Position numbers and translations under genes: made by a program. A stretch of 64,000 bases of DNA from Aliamphritea hakodatensis (GTDB taxonomy: Bacteria; Pseudomonadota; Gammaproteobacteria; Pseudomonadales; Balneatricaceae), in the NCBI RefSeq assembly GCF_024347195.1, contig NZ_AP025281.1:2046001-2110000 (forward strand). Reading direction: 5' to 3'. The notes under the pieces are model-generated. The model searched no databases. It was not told the DNA's origin and was given only the letters and a program-made list of their open reading frames with translations. Below are positions 26,675 through 33,950 of this stretch, one piece after another; the stretch's first letter is position 1, and every line of letters begins with the position of its first letter.

Positions 26675-27022
26675 ATTGCCTGAAAAACGGATTAAACGGC
26701 CGTTTCTGTATGCTTTTTAAACAGTCCTGGTGGCGAAATAACCAGCTGAGAATTATTCCCATAATGGTAGATTGTATCGCTGTGTCTGAGCTGCTATAAA
26801 CTGATTAACCTGATTCTGGCACATAAAAATCAGGCGAGGTAACAGGGGCACACAACATATTGACCTTGAAAAAGAATTTCAGATTATTTTTATTTTCAGT
26901 GCTTGTAATCTGAATTGCGGCCCCCATCTAGATTTAAAACGTTTTGTTGCACATCTATCTAACCTGCCTTTTGGTTTCCGGCAGAGTTTCATAGGCAGTA
27001 TCTGAAGAAGGAGAGGGTCCCC
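26675..27022. other. lon upstream region
   Basis: About 350 bp of noncoding DNA between the nfuA terminator and lon. It is AT-rich and contains the heat-shock promoter listed separately. clpP and clpX, which precede lon in many relatives, are absent here. Confidence 0.6.
26902..26930 (+). promoter_or_regulatory. Sigma-32 heat-shock promoter for lon
   Basis: The elements CTTGTAA (26902-26908) and CCCCATCTA (26922-26930) are separated by 13 bp. The established sigma-32 consensus is CTTGAAA, 11-15 bp, CCCCATNT, so there is one mismatch in the -35 part and none in the core of the -10 part. It lies about 90 bp before the lon ATG. This fits the known heat-shock control of lon. Confidence 0.85.
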
Positions 27023-29449
27023 ATGGCACCACTCGAGAATAATACTGAGATCACTACCACGCTGCCGGTTTTACCCCTGCGCGATGTCGTTGTTTATCCG
27101 CATATGGTGATTCCACTGTTTGTGGGTCGCGAAAAATCTATCAAAGCCCTTGAGTCTGCGATGGAGCAGAACAAAGAAATTCTGTTAGTGGCACAAAAAA
27201 ATGCCTCTGATGATGAGCCGGTGGGCAGTGATCTGTTTTCTGTCGGTACTGTCGCCAGCGTATTACAAATGCTGAAACTGCCGGACGGTACTGTAAAGGT
27301 ACTGGTCGAAGGTGATTACCGGGCTAAAGTTGAAACCCTGAGTGAAGAAGGTGAATTCTTTACCGCTGAAATTTCGGTACTGCCGGTTGCTGAGCTGAAC
27401 CCGGCGGAAGGTGACATTTATAAGCGTACCGCGCTGGATCAGTTTGAACGTTTTGTTCAGGTCAACAAGAAGATCCCGTCTGAAGTCCTGAGCTCCCTGT
27501 CCAGCATTGATGAGGTAGGCCGTCTGGCGGATACCATCGCTGCGCATATGGCGCTGAAGCTGGATGAAAAGCAGAGCATTCTGGAAATGCTGGATGACCG
27601 TGCCCGTCTGGAACACCTGATGGCGCTGATGGAAGCGGAAATCGATCTGGTCGAGGTTGAGAAACGCATCCGTGGCCGGGTTAAGAAACAGATGGAAAAG
27701 AGCCAGCGCGAGTACTATCTGAACGAGCAGATGAAAGCGATTCAGAAAGAGCTGGGTGATCTGGACGAAAATGGCACCACAGACATCGAAGAGCTGAAAA
27801 AGCGTATCGATGAAGCCGGCATGCCAAAAGAAGCTTACGACAAGACCATCAACGAGTTTAACAAGCTGAAGATGATGTCACCGATGTCAGCGGAAGCGAC
27901 CGTTGTACGCAGCTATGTCGACTGGATGTTGCAGATTCCGTGGGCGAAGCGCAGCAAAGTACGCCACGATATGAAGCGGGCGGAAAAAATCCTTAACGAA
28001 GATCACTACGGTCTGGAAGAAGTTAAAGACCGTATTCTTGAATATCTGGCGGTACAGAAGCGGGTTCGCAAGCTGAAAGGCCCGATCCTGTGTCTGGTCG
28101 GACCTCCGGGTGTCGGTAAAACCTCGCTGGGCCGTTCCATTGCCCGGGCGACGAACCGTGAATATGTCCGTATGGCGCTGGGCGGCGTACGTGATGAAGC
28201 GGAGATCCGTGGCCACCGCCGTACTTACATCGGTTCACTGCCGGGTAAGCTGATTCAGAAGATGGCGAAAGTCGGTGTGCGTAACCCACTGTTCCTGTTG
28301 GATGAGATCGACAAAATGGGCATGGATCAGCGTGGTGATCCTGCGTCTGCATTGCTGGAAGTACTTGATCCGGAACAGAACAGTACTTTCAATGATCACT
28401 ATCTGGAAGTGGATTACGATCTTTCCGATGTGATGTTCGTCTGTACGTCTAACTCCATGAACATTCCGGGGCCGTTACTGGACCGTATGGAGATCATCCG
28501 TATTCCGGGTTATACCGAAGATGAAAAGCTGAACATCGCGAAGAAGTATCTGACGCCTAAGCAAATGAAGACCAATGGTCTGAAAGCGAAAGAGCTGGAA
28601 ATCGAAGATGAAGCGATTCTGGATCTGGTGCGTTATTACACCCGTGAAGCCGGTGTCCGTGGTCTGGAGCGTGAGATTTCCAAGGTGTGCCGTAAGGTGA
28701 TTAAAGAGATCACCCTGGAAGATAACAAAGCCGCCAACATTGTCGTTAATTCCGAGAATCTGGAACAGTACAGCGGTGTGCGCAAGTTCAACTTCGGCAT
28801 TGCTGAAGAAGAAGACCGTATCGGTCAGGTTACCGGTCTGGCGTGGACATCTGTTGGCGGTGATATTCTCACCATAGAATCCGCTGTGGTACCGGGTAAG
28901 GGGCGTCAGGTGCATACCGGCTCGCTGGGCGATGTGATGAAAGAATCCATCCAGGCGGCGCTGACAGTGGTCCGTAACCGTGCGGAGACCCTGGGCATTG
29001 CGGCAGACTTCCACGAAGAAAGTGATATCCACATTCACGTACCGGAAGGTGCGACGCCGAAGGACGGCCCGAGTGCCGGTATCGGTATGTGTACTGCGCT
29101 GGTGTCTGTGCTGACCAATATCCCGGTTAAGTCCGATGTGGCAATGACCGGTGAGATTACCCTGCGCGGTCAGGTGCTGCCGATCGGCGGTCTGAAAGAG
29201 AAGTTGCTGGCTGCTCACCGTGGTGGCATCAAGACCGTTATTATTCCGCACGAAAATACCCGTGACCTGAAAGAGATTCCGGATAACATTAAGGCTGATT
29301 TAAGGATCTGCCCGGTTAAATGGATCGACGAAGTACTTGAAGTTGCACTGAAATATCAGCCGGAACCGTTAAAAAAGGCTGAAAAAGCAAGCGTAACGAC
29401 AAAGAAAAAGCAAGCAAAAACTGAGCGCGGACAAATAAAAACACATTAA
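27023..29449 (+). CDS. lon: ATP-dependent protease Lon
   Basis: A cytoplasmic AAA+ serine protease that degrades misfolded and regulatory proteins. An 808-residue protein in the usual order: LON substrate-binding domain (about 12-205), coiled-coil segment (about 210-310), AAA+ module with Walker A GPPGVGKTSL near 357 and Walker B LFLLDEIDKM near 421, and the protease domain with the Ser684/Lys727 dyad (PKDGPSAGIGM; GGLKEKLLAAHRG). ATG at 27023 follows AGGAGAGG. The lysine-rich tail after residue 785 is variable in the family. Transcribed from a sigma-32-like promoter and followed by hupB, as in many gammaproteobacteria. Confidence 0.98.
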   Translation: MAPLENNTEITTTLPVLPLRDVVVYPHMVIPLFVGREKSIKALESAMEQNKEILLVAQKNASDDEPVGSDLFSVGTVASVLQMLKLPDGTVKVLVEGDYRAKVETLSEEGEFFTAEISVLPVAELNPAEGDIYKRTALDQFERFVQVNKKIPSEVLSSLSSIDEVGRLADTIAAHMALKLDEKQSILEMLDDRARLEHLMALMEAEIDLVEVEKRIRGRVKKQMEKSQREYYLNEQMKAIQKELGDLDENGTTDIEELKKRIDEAGMPKEAYDKTINEFNKLKMMSPMSAEATVVRSYVDWMLQIPWAKRSKVRHDMKRAEKILNEDHYGLEEVKDRILEYLAVQKRVRKLKGPILCLVGPPGVGKTSLGRSIARATNREYVRMALGGVRDEAEIRGHRRTYIGSLPGKLIQKMAKVGVRNPLFLLDEIDKMGMDQRGDPASALLEVLDPEQNSTFNDHYLEVDYDLSDVMFVCTSNSMNIPGPLLDRMEIIRIPGYTEDEKLNIAKKYLTPKQMKTNGLKAKELEIEDEAILDLVRYYTREAGVRGLEREISKVCRKVIKEITLEDNKAANIVVNSENLEQYSGVRKFNFGIAEEEDRIGQVTGLAWTSVGGDILTIESAVVPGKGRQVHTGSLGDVMKESIQAALTVVRNRAETLGIAADFHEESDIHIHVPEGATPKDGPSAGIGMCTALVSVLTNIPVKSDVAMTGEITLRGQVLPIGGLKEKLLAAHRGGIKTVIIPHENTRDLKEIPDNIKADLRICPVKWIDEVLEVALKYQPEPLKKAEKASVTTKKKQAKTERGQIKTH

Positions 29450-29482
29450 TGGCAAATATGGGTAAAAGTGGCTGAAAGCCGC

Positions 29483-29512
29483 TTGACACCTGAATCTGCC
29501 GCTTGGTATAAA
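29483..29512 (+). promoter_or_regulatory. Sigma-70 promoter for hupB
   Basis: TTGACA (29483-29488) and TATAAA (29507-29512) with an 18-bp spacer, about 65 bp before the hupB start. Both hexamers are near consensus, so hupB can be transcribed strongly and independently of lon. Confidence 0.88.
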
Positions 29513-29578
29513 TTGTCCGACTATATTGCTGGGCATGGATTAAGAACATATAAAAATGATTGGTAAAAGGGGAACAAA

Positions 29579-29854
29579 GTGAATAAATCTGAACTGATTG
29601 ATGCAATCGCGGCTTCTGCTGATATTCCTAAAGCGGCTGCTGGTCGTGCACTGGACGCAACTCTGGAATCTATCTCTGGCGCTTTGCAGAAGAACGATTC
29701 TGTTGCTCTGGTTGGTTTTGGCACATTCAGTGTTAAAGAGCGTGCAGCACGTACTGGTCGTAATCCACAGACTGGTCAGCCAATTGAGATTGCTGCTGCT
29801 ACTCTGCCTACTTTCAAGCCTGGTAAGGCTCTGAAGGACGCTGTAAACAAGTAA
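29579..29854 (+). CDS. hupB: DNA-binding protein HU-beta
   Basis: A 91-residue nucleoid protein that bends and compacts DNA as a dimer. MNKSELIDAIAASADIPKAAAGRAL and the DNA-binding arm FGTFSVKERAARTGRNPQTGQPI match HU throughout. The start is GTG at 29579 after AAAGGGGAAC. It has its own strong promoter between lon and the gene. The order lon-hupB-ppiD is conserved, here with a tRNA between hupB and ppiD. Confidence 0.98.
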   Translation: MNKSELIDAIAASADIPKAAAGRALDATLESISGALQKNDSVALVGFGTFSVKERAARTGRNPQTGQPIEIAAATLPTFKPGKALKDAVNK

Positions 29855-29995
29855 TATTTCTGTTATTCCGGTTCGTTAATTCGTCTGCTTCCTGGTGTGA
29901 CTGTTCAGCCTTTGCTTAGCACTGAACATTCGCGGTTTGTAAACAGAGAATCAACGAACCAGCTTAACTGCTTGTAGTAAAGGCGAGTGATTAAA

Positions 29996-30072
29996 GGAGC
30001 GGTAGTTCAGTTGGTTAGAATACCTGCCTGTCACGCAGGGGGTCGCGGGTTCGAGTCCCGTCCGTTCCGCCA
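29996..30072 (+). tRNA. tRNA-Asp (GTC)
   Basis: A 77-nt tRNA with CCA encoded. Acceptor stem GGAGCGG pairs with CCGTTCC (one G-T pair), D arm GTTCAGTTGGTTAGAAT, anticodon stem-loop CCTGCCTGTCACGCAGG with GTC at 30030-30032, and T arm GGGTTCGAGTCCC. The GTC anticodon reads GAC and GAU. It is followed by an intrinsic terminator. Confidence 0.98.
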
Positions 30073-30080
30073 ATATCAAA

Positions 30081-30110
30081 GGCGCATTCTATAAGGATGC
30101 GCTTTTTTTT
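30081..30110 (+). terminator. Intrinsic terminator after tRNA-Asp
   Basis: Stem GCGCATTC / GGATGCGC with one wobble pair, loop TATAA, followed by eight T residues. Confidence 0.9.
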
Positions 30111-30140
30111 ATCTGAAAATATTAGAGGTCCGGGAGGATC

Positions 30141-32018
30141 ATGCTTCAGAGTATCCGAGATAATTCAAAAGGCATTGTCGCTAAAATCATCGTAGGTCTG
30201 ATTGCCGTGACCTTTGCTTTGTTTGGTGTTGAATCTTTAGTCAGCCTGACCAGTGGCTCAAATGCGCCGGCAACGGTTAATGGCGAAGAGATCAGCGAGC
30301 GTGATGTGCTTCAGGGCGCAGATTTACAGCGTCGGCAGCTGCTGACCCAGATGGGTGAAAATGCTGATCCTACCTTATTAGATGACAACCTGATCCGTAA
30401 GGCTGTACTGGAAGGTCTGATTGAGCAGGAAGTGCTGCGTCAGTCTGCAGTGAGCCAGGATATGACCATTTCCGATCAGCAGCTTGATCAGCTGATTGTG
30501 AGCACACCGGATTTTCAGGTGGATGGCCAGTTTAACCGTCAGCAATATGAAGCGGTGTTACGTAACGCCGGTTTTTCACCGCTGCTGTATAAGCAGCTGC
30601 TGCTTAAAGACAAGCTGATTGAGCAGGAACGTGCTGGTTATGTGCTGTCTGCGTTCACGCTTGAAGATGAAGCTGAACAGGTAGTGGCGCTGGACCGTCA
30701 GACCCGTGACTTTGCCGTCATTACCCTGTCTGCTGAAGATTATAAAGCTCAGCAAAACGTAACCGCTGAAAATATCAGTGCTTACTACGAAGACAACAAG
30801 TCTGAATTTATGACTGAAGAGCAGGTCATCATTGAGTATCTGATGCTGAATAAAGCAGATCTGCGTGGTGACGTTGAAGTGGACGAAGCTGAGCTGCAGT
30901 CGCAGTTTGATCAGCGTCTGGCTGCTTTTCAGGCCCAGGAAGAGCGTCAGATTTCACACATCCTGATTGAGCTGGGTGACGATGAAGCCGCTGCTGAAGC
31001 CAAAGCGAACGAACTGTACGCGCAGTTACAGGGCGGCGCTGACTTTGCTGAACTGGCCCGCGCTGAATCTGATGATCCGGGCTCTGCGGATGCCGGCGGT
31101 GACCTGGGTGTGTATTTCCAGGGAATGATTCCGGGCGCTTTTGATGACACTGTTAACACTCTGGGTGAAGGTGAGTTATCTGCCCCTGTCCGGACAGACT
31201 TCGGTTATCACCTGGTAAAAGTGAACGCGATCACTAATTCAGAGCCGCCAAGCTTTGAGGCGCTGAAAGATCAGCTTATCGAAGAGCAGGTCGCTAACAA
31301 GGTTGAGTCGCTGTATGTTGAGAAACTGGAACAGCTGGCTGACCTGACCTTCTCTGCCGGTGATCTGCAGGATCCTTCTGAAGAGCTGCAATTGGAAATC
31401 ATCACTGCCCCGGCGTTTGGCCGTAACGGCGGTTCTGATGAGCTGACCAGCAACCAGCGTGTGCTGCGTCAGGCATTTGATCAGGAGCTGATTCAGGACG
31501 GCATCAACAGTACACCGATTGAGCTGGATTCCGGCCGTACCATGGTACTGCGGGTTAAGGAGCATATCCGTCCGCGTCAGGAAGCTGAAACTGAAGTGGC
31601 TGCGGTTATCCGTACCCGTCTGATTGATCAGGGCGCTGCTGAAGCGCTGCAGTCAGATATCGATTCTGAACTGGCTAACCTGCGCAATGGCGCTGAGCGT
31701 ACCAGTATTCAGGGTGCTGACTGGGCTGTGGCGGATCAGGTAAACCGTGCTGACCGTGAACAGCAGCCGCAGGTTGTGCAGCAGGTCTTCAAGATGGCTC
31801 AGCCATCCGGTGATGTAGCGACTTACACCAGCCTGGATCTGTTTGACGGCAATAAAGCCATTATTGCGCTGACCAAAGTAAATAACGCTGACATTGCAGC
31901 GCTCACAGAAGAAGAGCGTGTTGCGATGCAGGCGATGCTGGCGCAGCGTGTCGGACAGTTTGATTATCAGGCGCTGCTCAAGGCTCGTCAGGCGGCTGCT
32001 GAAATCGAACGTCTGTAA
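30141..32018 (+). CDS. ppiD: Periplasmic folding chaperone PpiD (SurA_N/parvulin)
   Basis: A 625-residue inner-membrane-anchored folding factor at the SecYEG exit. One N-terminal membrane segment (about 13-34, IVAKIIVGLIAVTFALFGVE) is followed by a SurA-type N-terminal chaperone domain (about 35-200), a parvulin rotamase-like domain (about 268-365; RQISHILIEL, FAELARAESDDPGSADAGGDLG, FGYHLVKV) and a C-terminal chaperone segment. Length agrees with E. coli PpiD (623). Start ATG 30141 follows GGGAGGATC. Its place after hupB is the conserved one. Confidence 0.95.
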   Translation: MLQSIRDNSKGIVAKIIVGLIAVTFALFGVESLVSLTSGSNAPATVNGEEISERDVLQGADLQRRQLLTQMGENADPTLLDDNLIRKAVLEGLIEQEVLRQSAVSQDMTISDQQLDQLIVSTPDFQVDGQFNRQQYEAVLRNAGFSPLLYKQLLLKDKLIEQERAGYVLSAFTLEDEAEQVVALDRQTRDFAVITLSAEDYKAQQNVTAENISAYYEDNKSEFMTEEQVIIEYLMLNKADLRGDVEVDEAELQSQFDQRLAAFQAQEERQISHILIELGDDEAAAEAKANELYAQLQGGADFAELARAESDDPGSADAGGDLGVYFQGMIPGAFDDTVNTLGEGELSAPVRTDFGYHLVKVNAITNSEPPSFEALKDQLIEEQVANKVESLYVEKLEQLADLTFSAGDLQDPSEELQLEIITAPAFGRNGGSDELTSNQRVLRQAFDQELIQDGINSTPIELDSGRTMVLRVKEHIRPRQEAETEVAAVIRTRLIDQGAAEALQSDIDSELANLRNGAERTSIQGADWAVADQVNRADREQQPQVVQQVFKMAQPSGDVATYTSLDLFDGNKAIIALTKVNNADIAALTEEERVAMQAMLAQRVGQFDYQALLKARQAAAEIERL

Positions 32019-32086
32019 AAAGTTTTTTCAACTGCATGTACTTAATGCAGACCCGCTGCTGAATTTCAGCAAAGCGATATAGTCAC

Positions 32087-32115
32087 AAACGCCCCTGTTC
32101 AGGGGCGTTTTTTTT
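32087..32115 (+). terminator. Intrinsic terminator after ppiD
   Basis: Stem AAACGCCCCTG / AGGGGCGTTT with a short TTC loop and eight T residues. Confidence 0.92.
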
Positions 32116-32126
32116 GTCTGAACAAT

Positions 32127-33020
32127 TCAGCCGGGATCCGTGGTCAGCAACTCCCAAAGCTGCACGGCCTGAGGGCTGTGCAGCCGGTCTTTCAGGCGGA
32201 TCAGATAGATCGGATTCAGCAGTCTGGACGGATAATTGCTGATATCCAGTTGCTGCAGCTCCCCGGATTCAAGTTCCGCTGCAATCATATGTCTGGGCAT
32301 GCGGGCCCAGCCCATACCTGCCATCAGCAGGGTTTTCTTCATGTGATAATCGTTGACGTACCAGGCCTGACCACCCGGAATGACATGGCGGTGGGGTATC
32401 GGTGCCACTGAGCCACTGTCGGAAATCAGGATATGGGGGCGGTTGCGCAATACACTCTGGCTGATCAGTTGCCCCGATGTGGGGGTATCTGCGTCGCTGA
32501 GAAAGCCTCTGGCGGCGACTGTCAGGGTCTCGGTCTGATCGATCACTGTAAACTCAAAGCGTTCATCAAGGCCGGTGTGCGGGCCGATGGCAAGGTCAGA
32601 GATTTCAGTATGCAATTGCTCCGGCACCCCGGATAAATGCTCAGTATTGATGGTCAGGCGCAGATCAGGCCGCTGCAGGCAGAACTGGCGGATGGTTTCT
32701 AGCTTGGGTAGCTGGCTGAAGTTCGCGCTGATGCTGATATGCAGGGTGGGGGTGTTCTGGTGCGCCAGCTGATGGCCCAGTTGTTCGAGATCTTCGCTTT
32801 GTTTAATCAGTTGTCTGGCCTGCCGGTAAAATGCCCGGCCGGCTTCTGTCAGGCTGGGGCGGTAGCTGTCTCTGTCCAGTAGTTGCAAATCAAACTGGGC
32901 TTCAAGGTTGCGTACAGCGGCGCTGATGCTTGGCTGGGTTTTAAAAATGGCGTTGGCAGCCGCGCGGAAACTGCCGTGTTCCACCACTGCAATAAATGCT
33001 TTTAGCTGATCATGCGTCAT
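32127..33020 (-). CDS. LysR-type regulator
   Basis: A 297-residue LysR protein with the winged HTH at about 3-62 (EHGSFRAAANAIFKTQPSISAAVRNLEAQF) and an effector domain at about 88-290. It faces a TauE/SafE permease gene, and the space between them contains a nested palindrome that is a good operator candidate. Regulation of that permease, and of itself, is therefore likely. The inducer is unknown; a sulfonate, sulfite or similar anion would fit the permease family, which is inference. Confidence 0.9.
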   Translation of the reverse strand: MTHDQLKAFIAVVEHGSFRAAANAIFKTQPSISAAVRNLEAQFDLQLLDRDSYRPSLTEAGRAFYRQARQLIKQSEDLEQLGHQLAHQNTPTLHISISANFSQLPKLETIRQFCLQRPDLRLTINTEHLSGVPEQLHTEISDLAIGPHTGLDERFEFTVIDQTETLTVAARGFLSDADTPTSGQLISQSVLRNRPHILISDSGSVAPIPHRHVIPGGQAWYVNDYHMKKTLLMAGMGWARMPRHMIAAELESGELQQLDISNYPSRLLNPIYLIRLKDRLHSPQAVQLWELLTTDPG

Positions 33021-33070
33021 GAAAGTAAATTCCTTTCATTTCGATAAAAAGATGAAATTATTTTACTTTC
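33021..33070. promoter_or_regulatory. Nested palindromic operator between LysR and TauE/SafE genes
   Basis: Two inverted repeats share one centre at 33045.5: outer arms GAAAGTAAA (33021-33029) and TTTACTTTC (33062-33070), inner arms TTTCAT (33034-33039) and ATGAAA (33052-33057). It directly abuts the LysR start codon and lies about 57 bp before the permease start, as expected for an autoregulated LysR site. Confidence 0.6.
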
Positions 33071-33126
33071 GAATTAAGGCGTAAGCTAGACCCCGTTCTG
33101 AAGTTGCTGAAGGGGAGAAAGTCATA

Positions 33127-33852
33127 GTGGGATTTGAACTGATTATTTTGACGGTGGCCGGGTTTCTGACCGGGTTTTCCAAATTCTCTGTCGGTGGGAT
33201 GGGGTTGCTGATTTTACCGGTGCTGATGTTGGCGTTTCCCGGCACGGCGGCGCTGGGGATTATCGTGCCCCTGTTTATGATGACGGATGCGCTGACGATG
33301 TGGCCCTATCGCAAAGGGGCTGACTGGGGCTTTATCAGCCGGCTGGTGCCCATGATGCTGGCGGGTATTCTGGCGGGCAGCCTGTTGCTGACTGACATGG
33401 ATGTGCAGCTGTTTTCATTGCTGCTGGGAGGGCTGATTTTGCTGGCGCTGATGCTTGGGTTTGTATTTGACCGTCTGGGGGCTGGATGGCTACGTAAGCC
33501 GTCTGTGATGGCGGTGATGGGATTCTTTACCGGCATTGTGGGGTTACTGGCAAATGCGGCCGGGCCGCTGGTCAGCCTGTTCCTGCTGGAACAGAAGCTG
33601 AGTAAGCGCAGCTATGTATCCACCCGGTGCTGGATGGCGACCCTGACCAATCTGGCAAAGGTGCCGGTGCTGATGTATCTGGGAATTCTGACTCAGGATT
33701 CGCTGGAAGTGAGTGTGCTGGCGGTGCCAGGGTTATTACTTGGTGGTCTGATCGGTTATTGCTTTTTAGGCACGCTGAGTGCGGCACAGTTTAAGTGGAT
33801 CATTCGCGGGCTGGCAGCGGTAGCGGCAACCAAGCTGTTACTGTTCAGTTAA
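33127..33852 (+). CDS. TauE/SafE family permease
   Basis: A 241-residue membrane protein with about seven to eight hydrophobic helices in two halves, each starting with the family's GFxTGFSKF and GFFTGIVGLLANAAGP patterns. Family members move sulfite, sulfoacetate, taurine-derived or other anions across the inner membrane. The start is GTG at 33127 after AAGGGGAG. It is divergent from the LysR regulator and ends at a shared bidirectional terminator. The substrate cannot be fixed from sequence. Confidence 0.87.
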   Translation: MGFELIILTVAGFLTGFSKFSVGGMGLLILPVLMLAFPGTAALGIIVPLFMMTDALTMWPYRKGADWGFISRLVPMMLAGILAGSLLLTDMDVQLFSLLLGGLILLALMLGFVFDRLGAGWLRKPSVMAVMGFFTGIVGLLANAAGPLVSLFLLEQKLSKRSYVSTRCWMATLTNLAKVPVLMYLGILTQDSLEVSVLAVPGLLLGGLIGYCFLGTLSAAQFKWIIRGLAAVAATKLLLFS

Positions 33853-33884
33853 CTCTTAAGATTTTTGTATAGGCATCAGGCAAT

Positions 33885-33913
33885 AAAAAACCCCGCATTG
33901 GCGGGGTTTTTTT
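33885..33913. terminator. Bidirectional intrinsic terminator
   Basis: AAAAAACCCCGC / GCGGGGTTTTTT with an ATTG loop; serves the permease gene and the convergent acnB. Confidence 0.93.
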
Positions 33914-33950
33914 ATGGCTCTTTTGTATGAGCCTGTGTCAGTGCAGAGCG

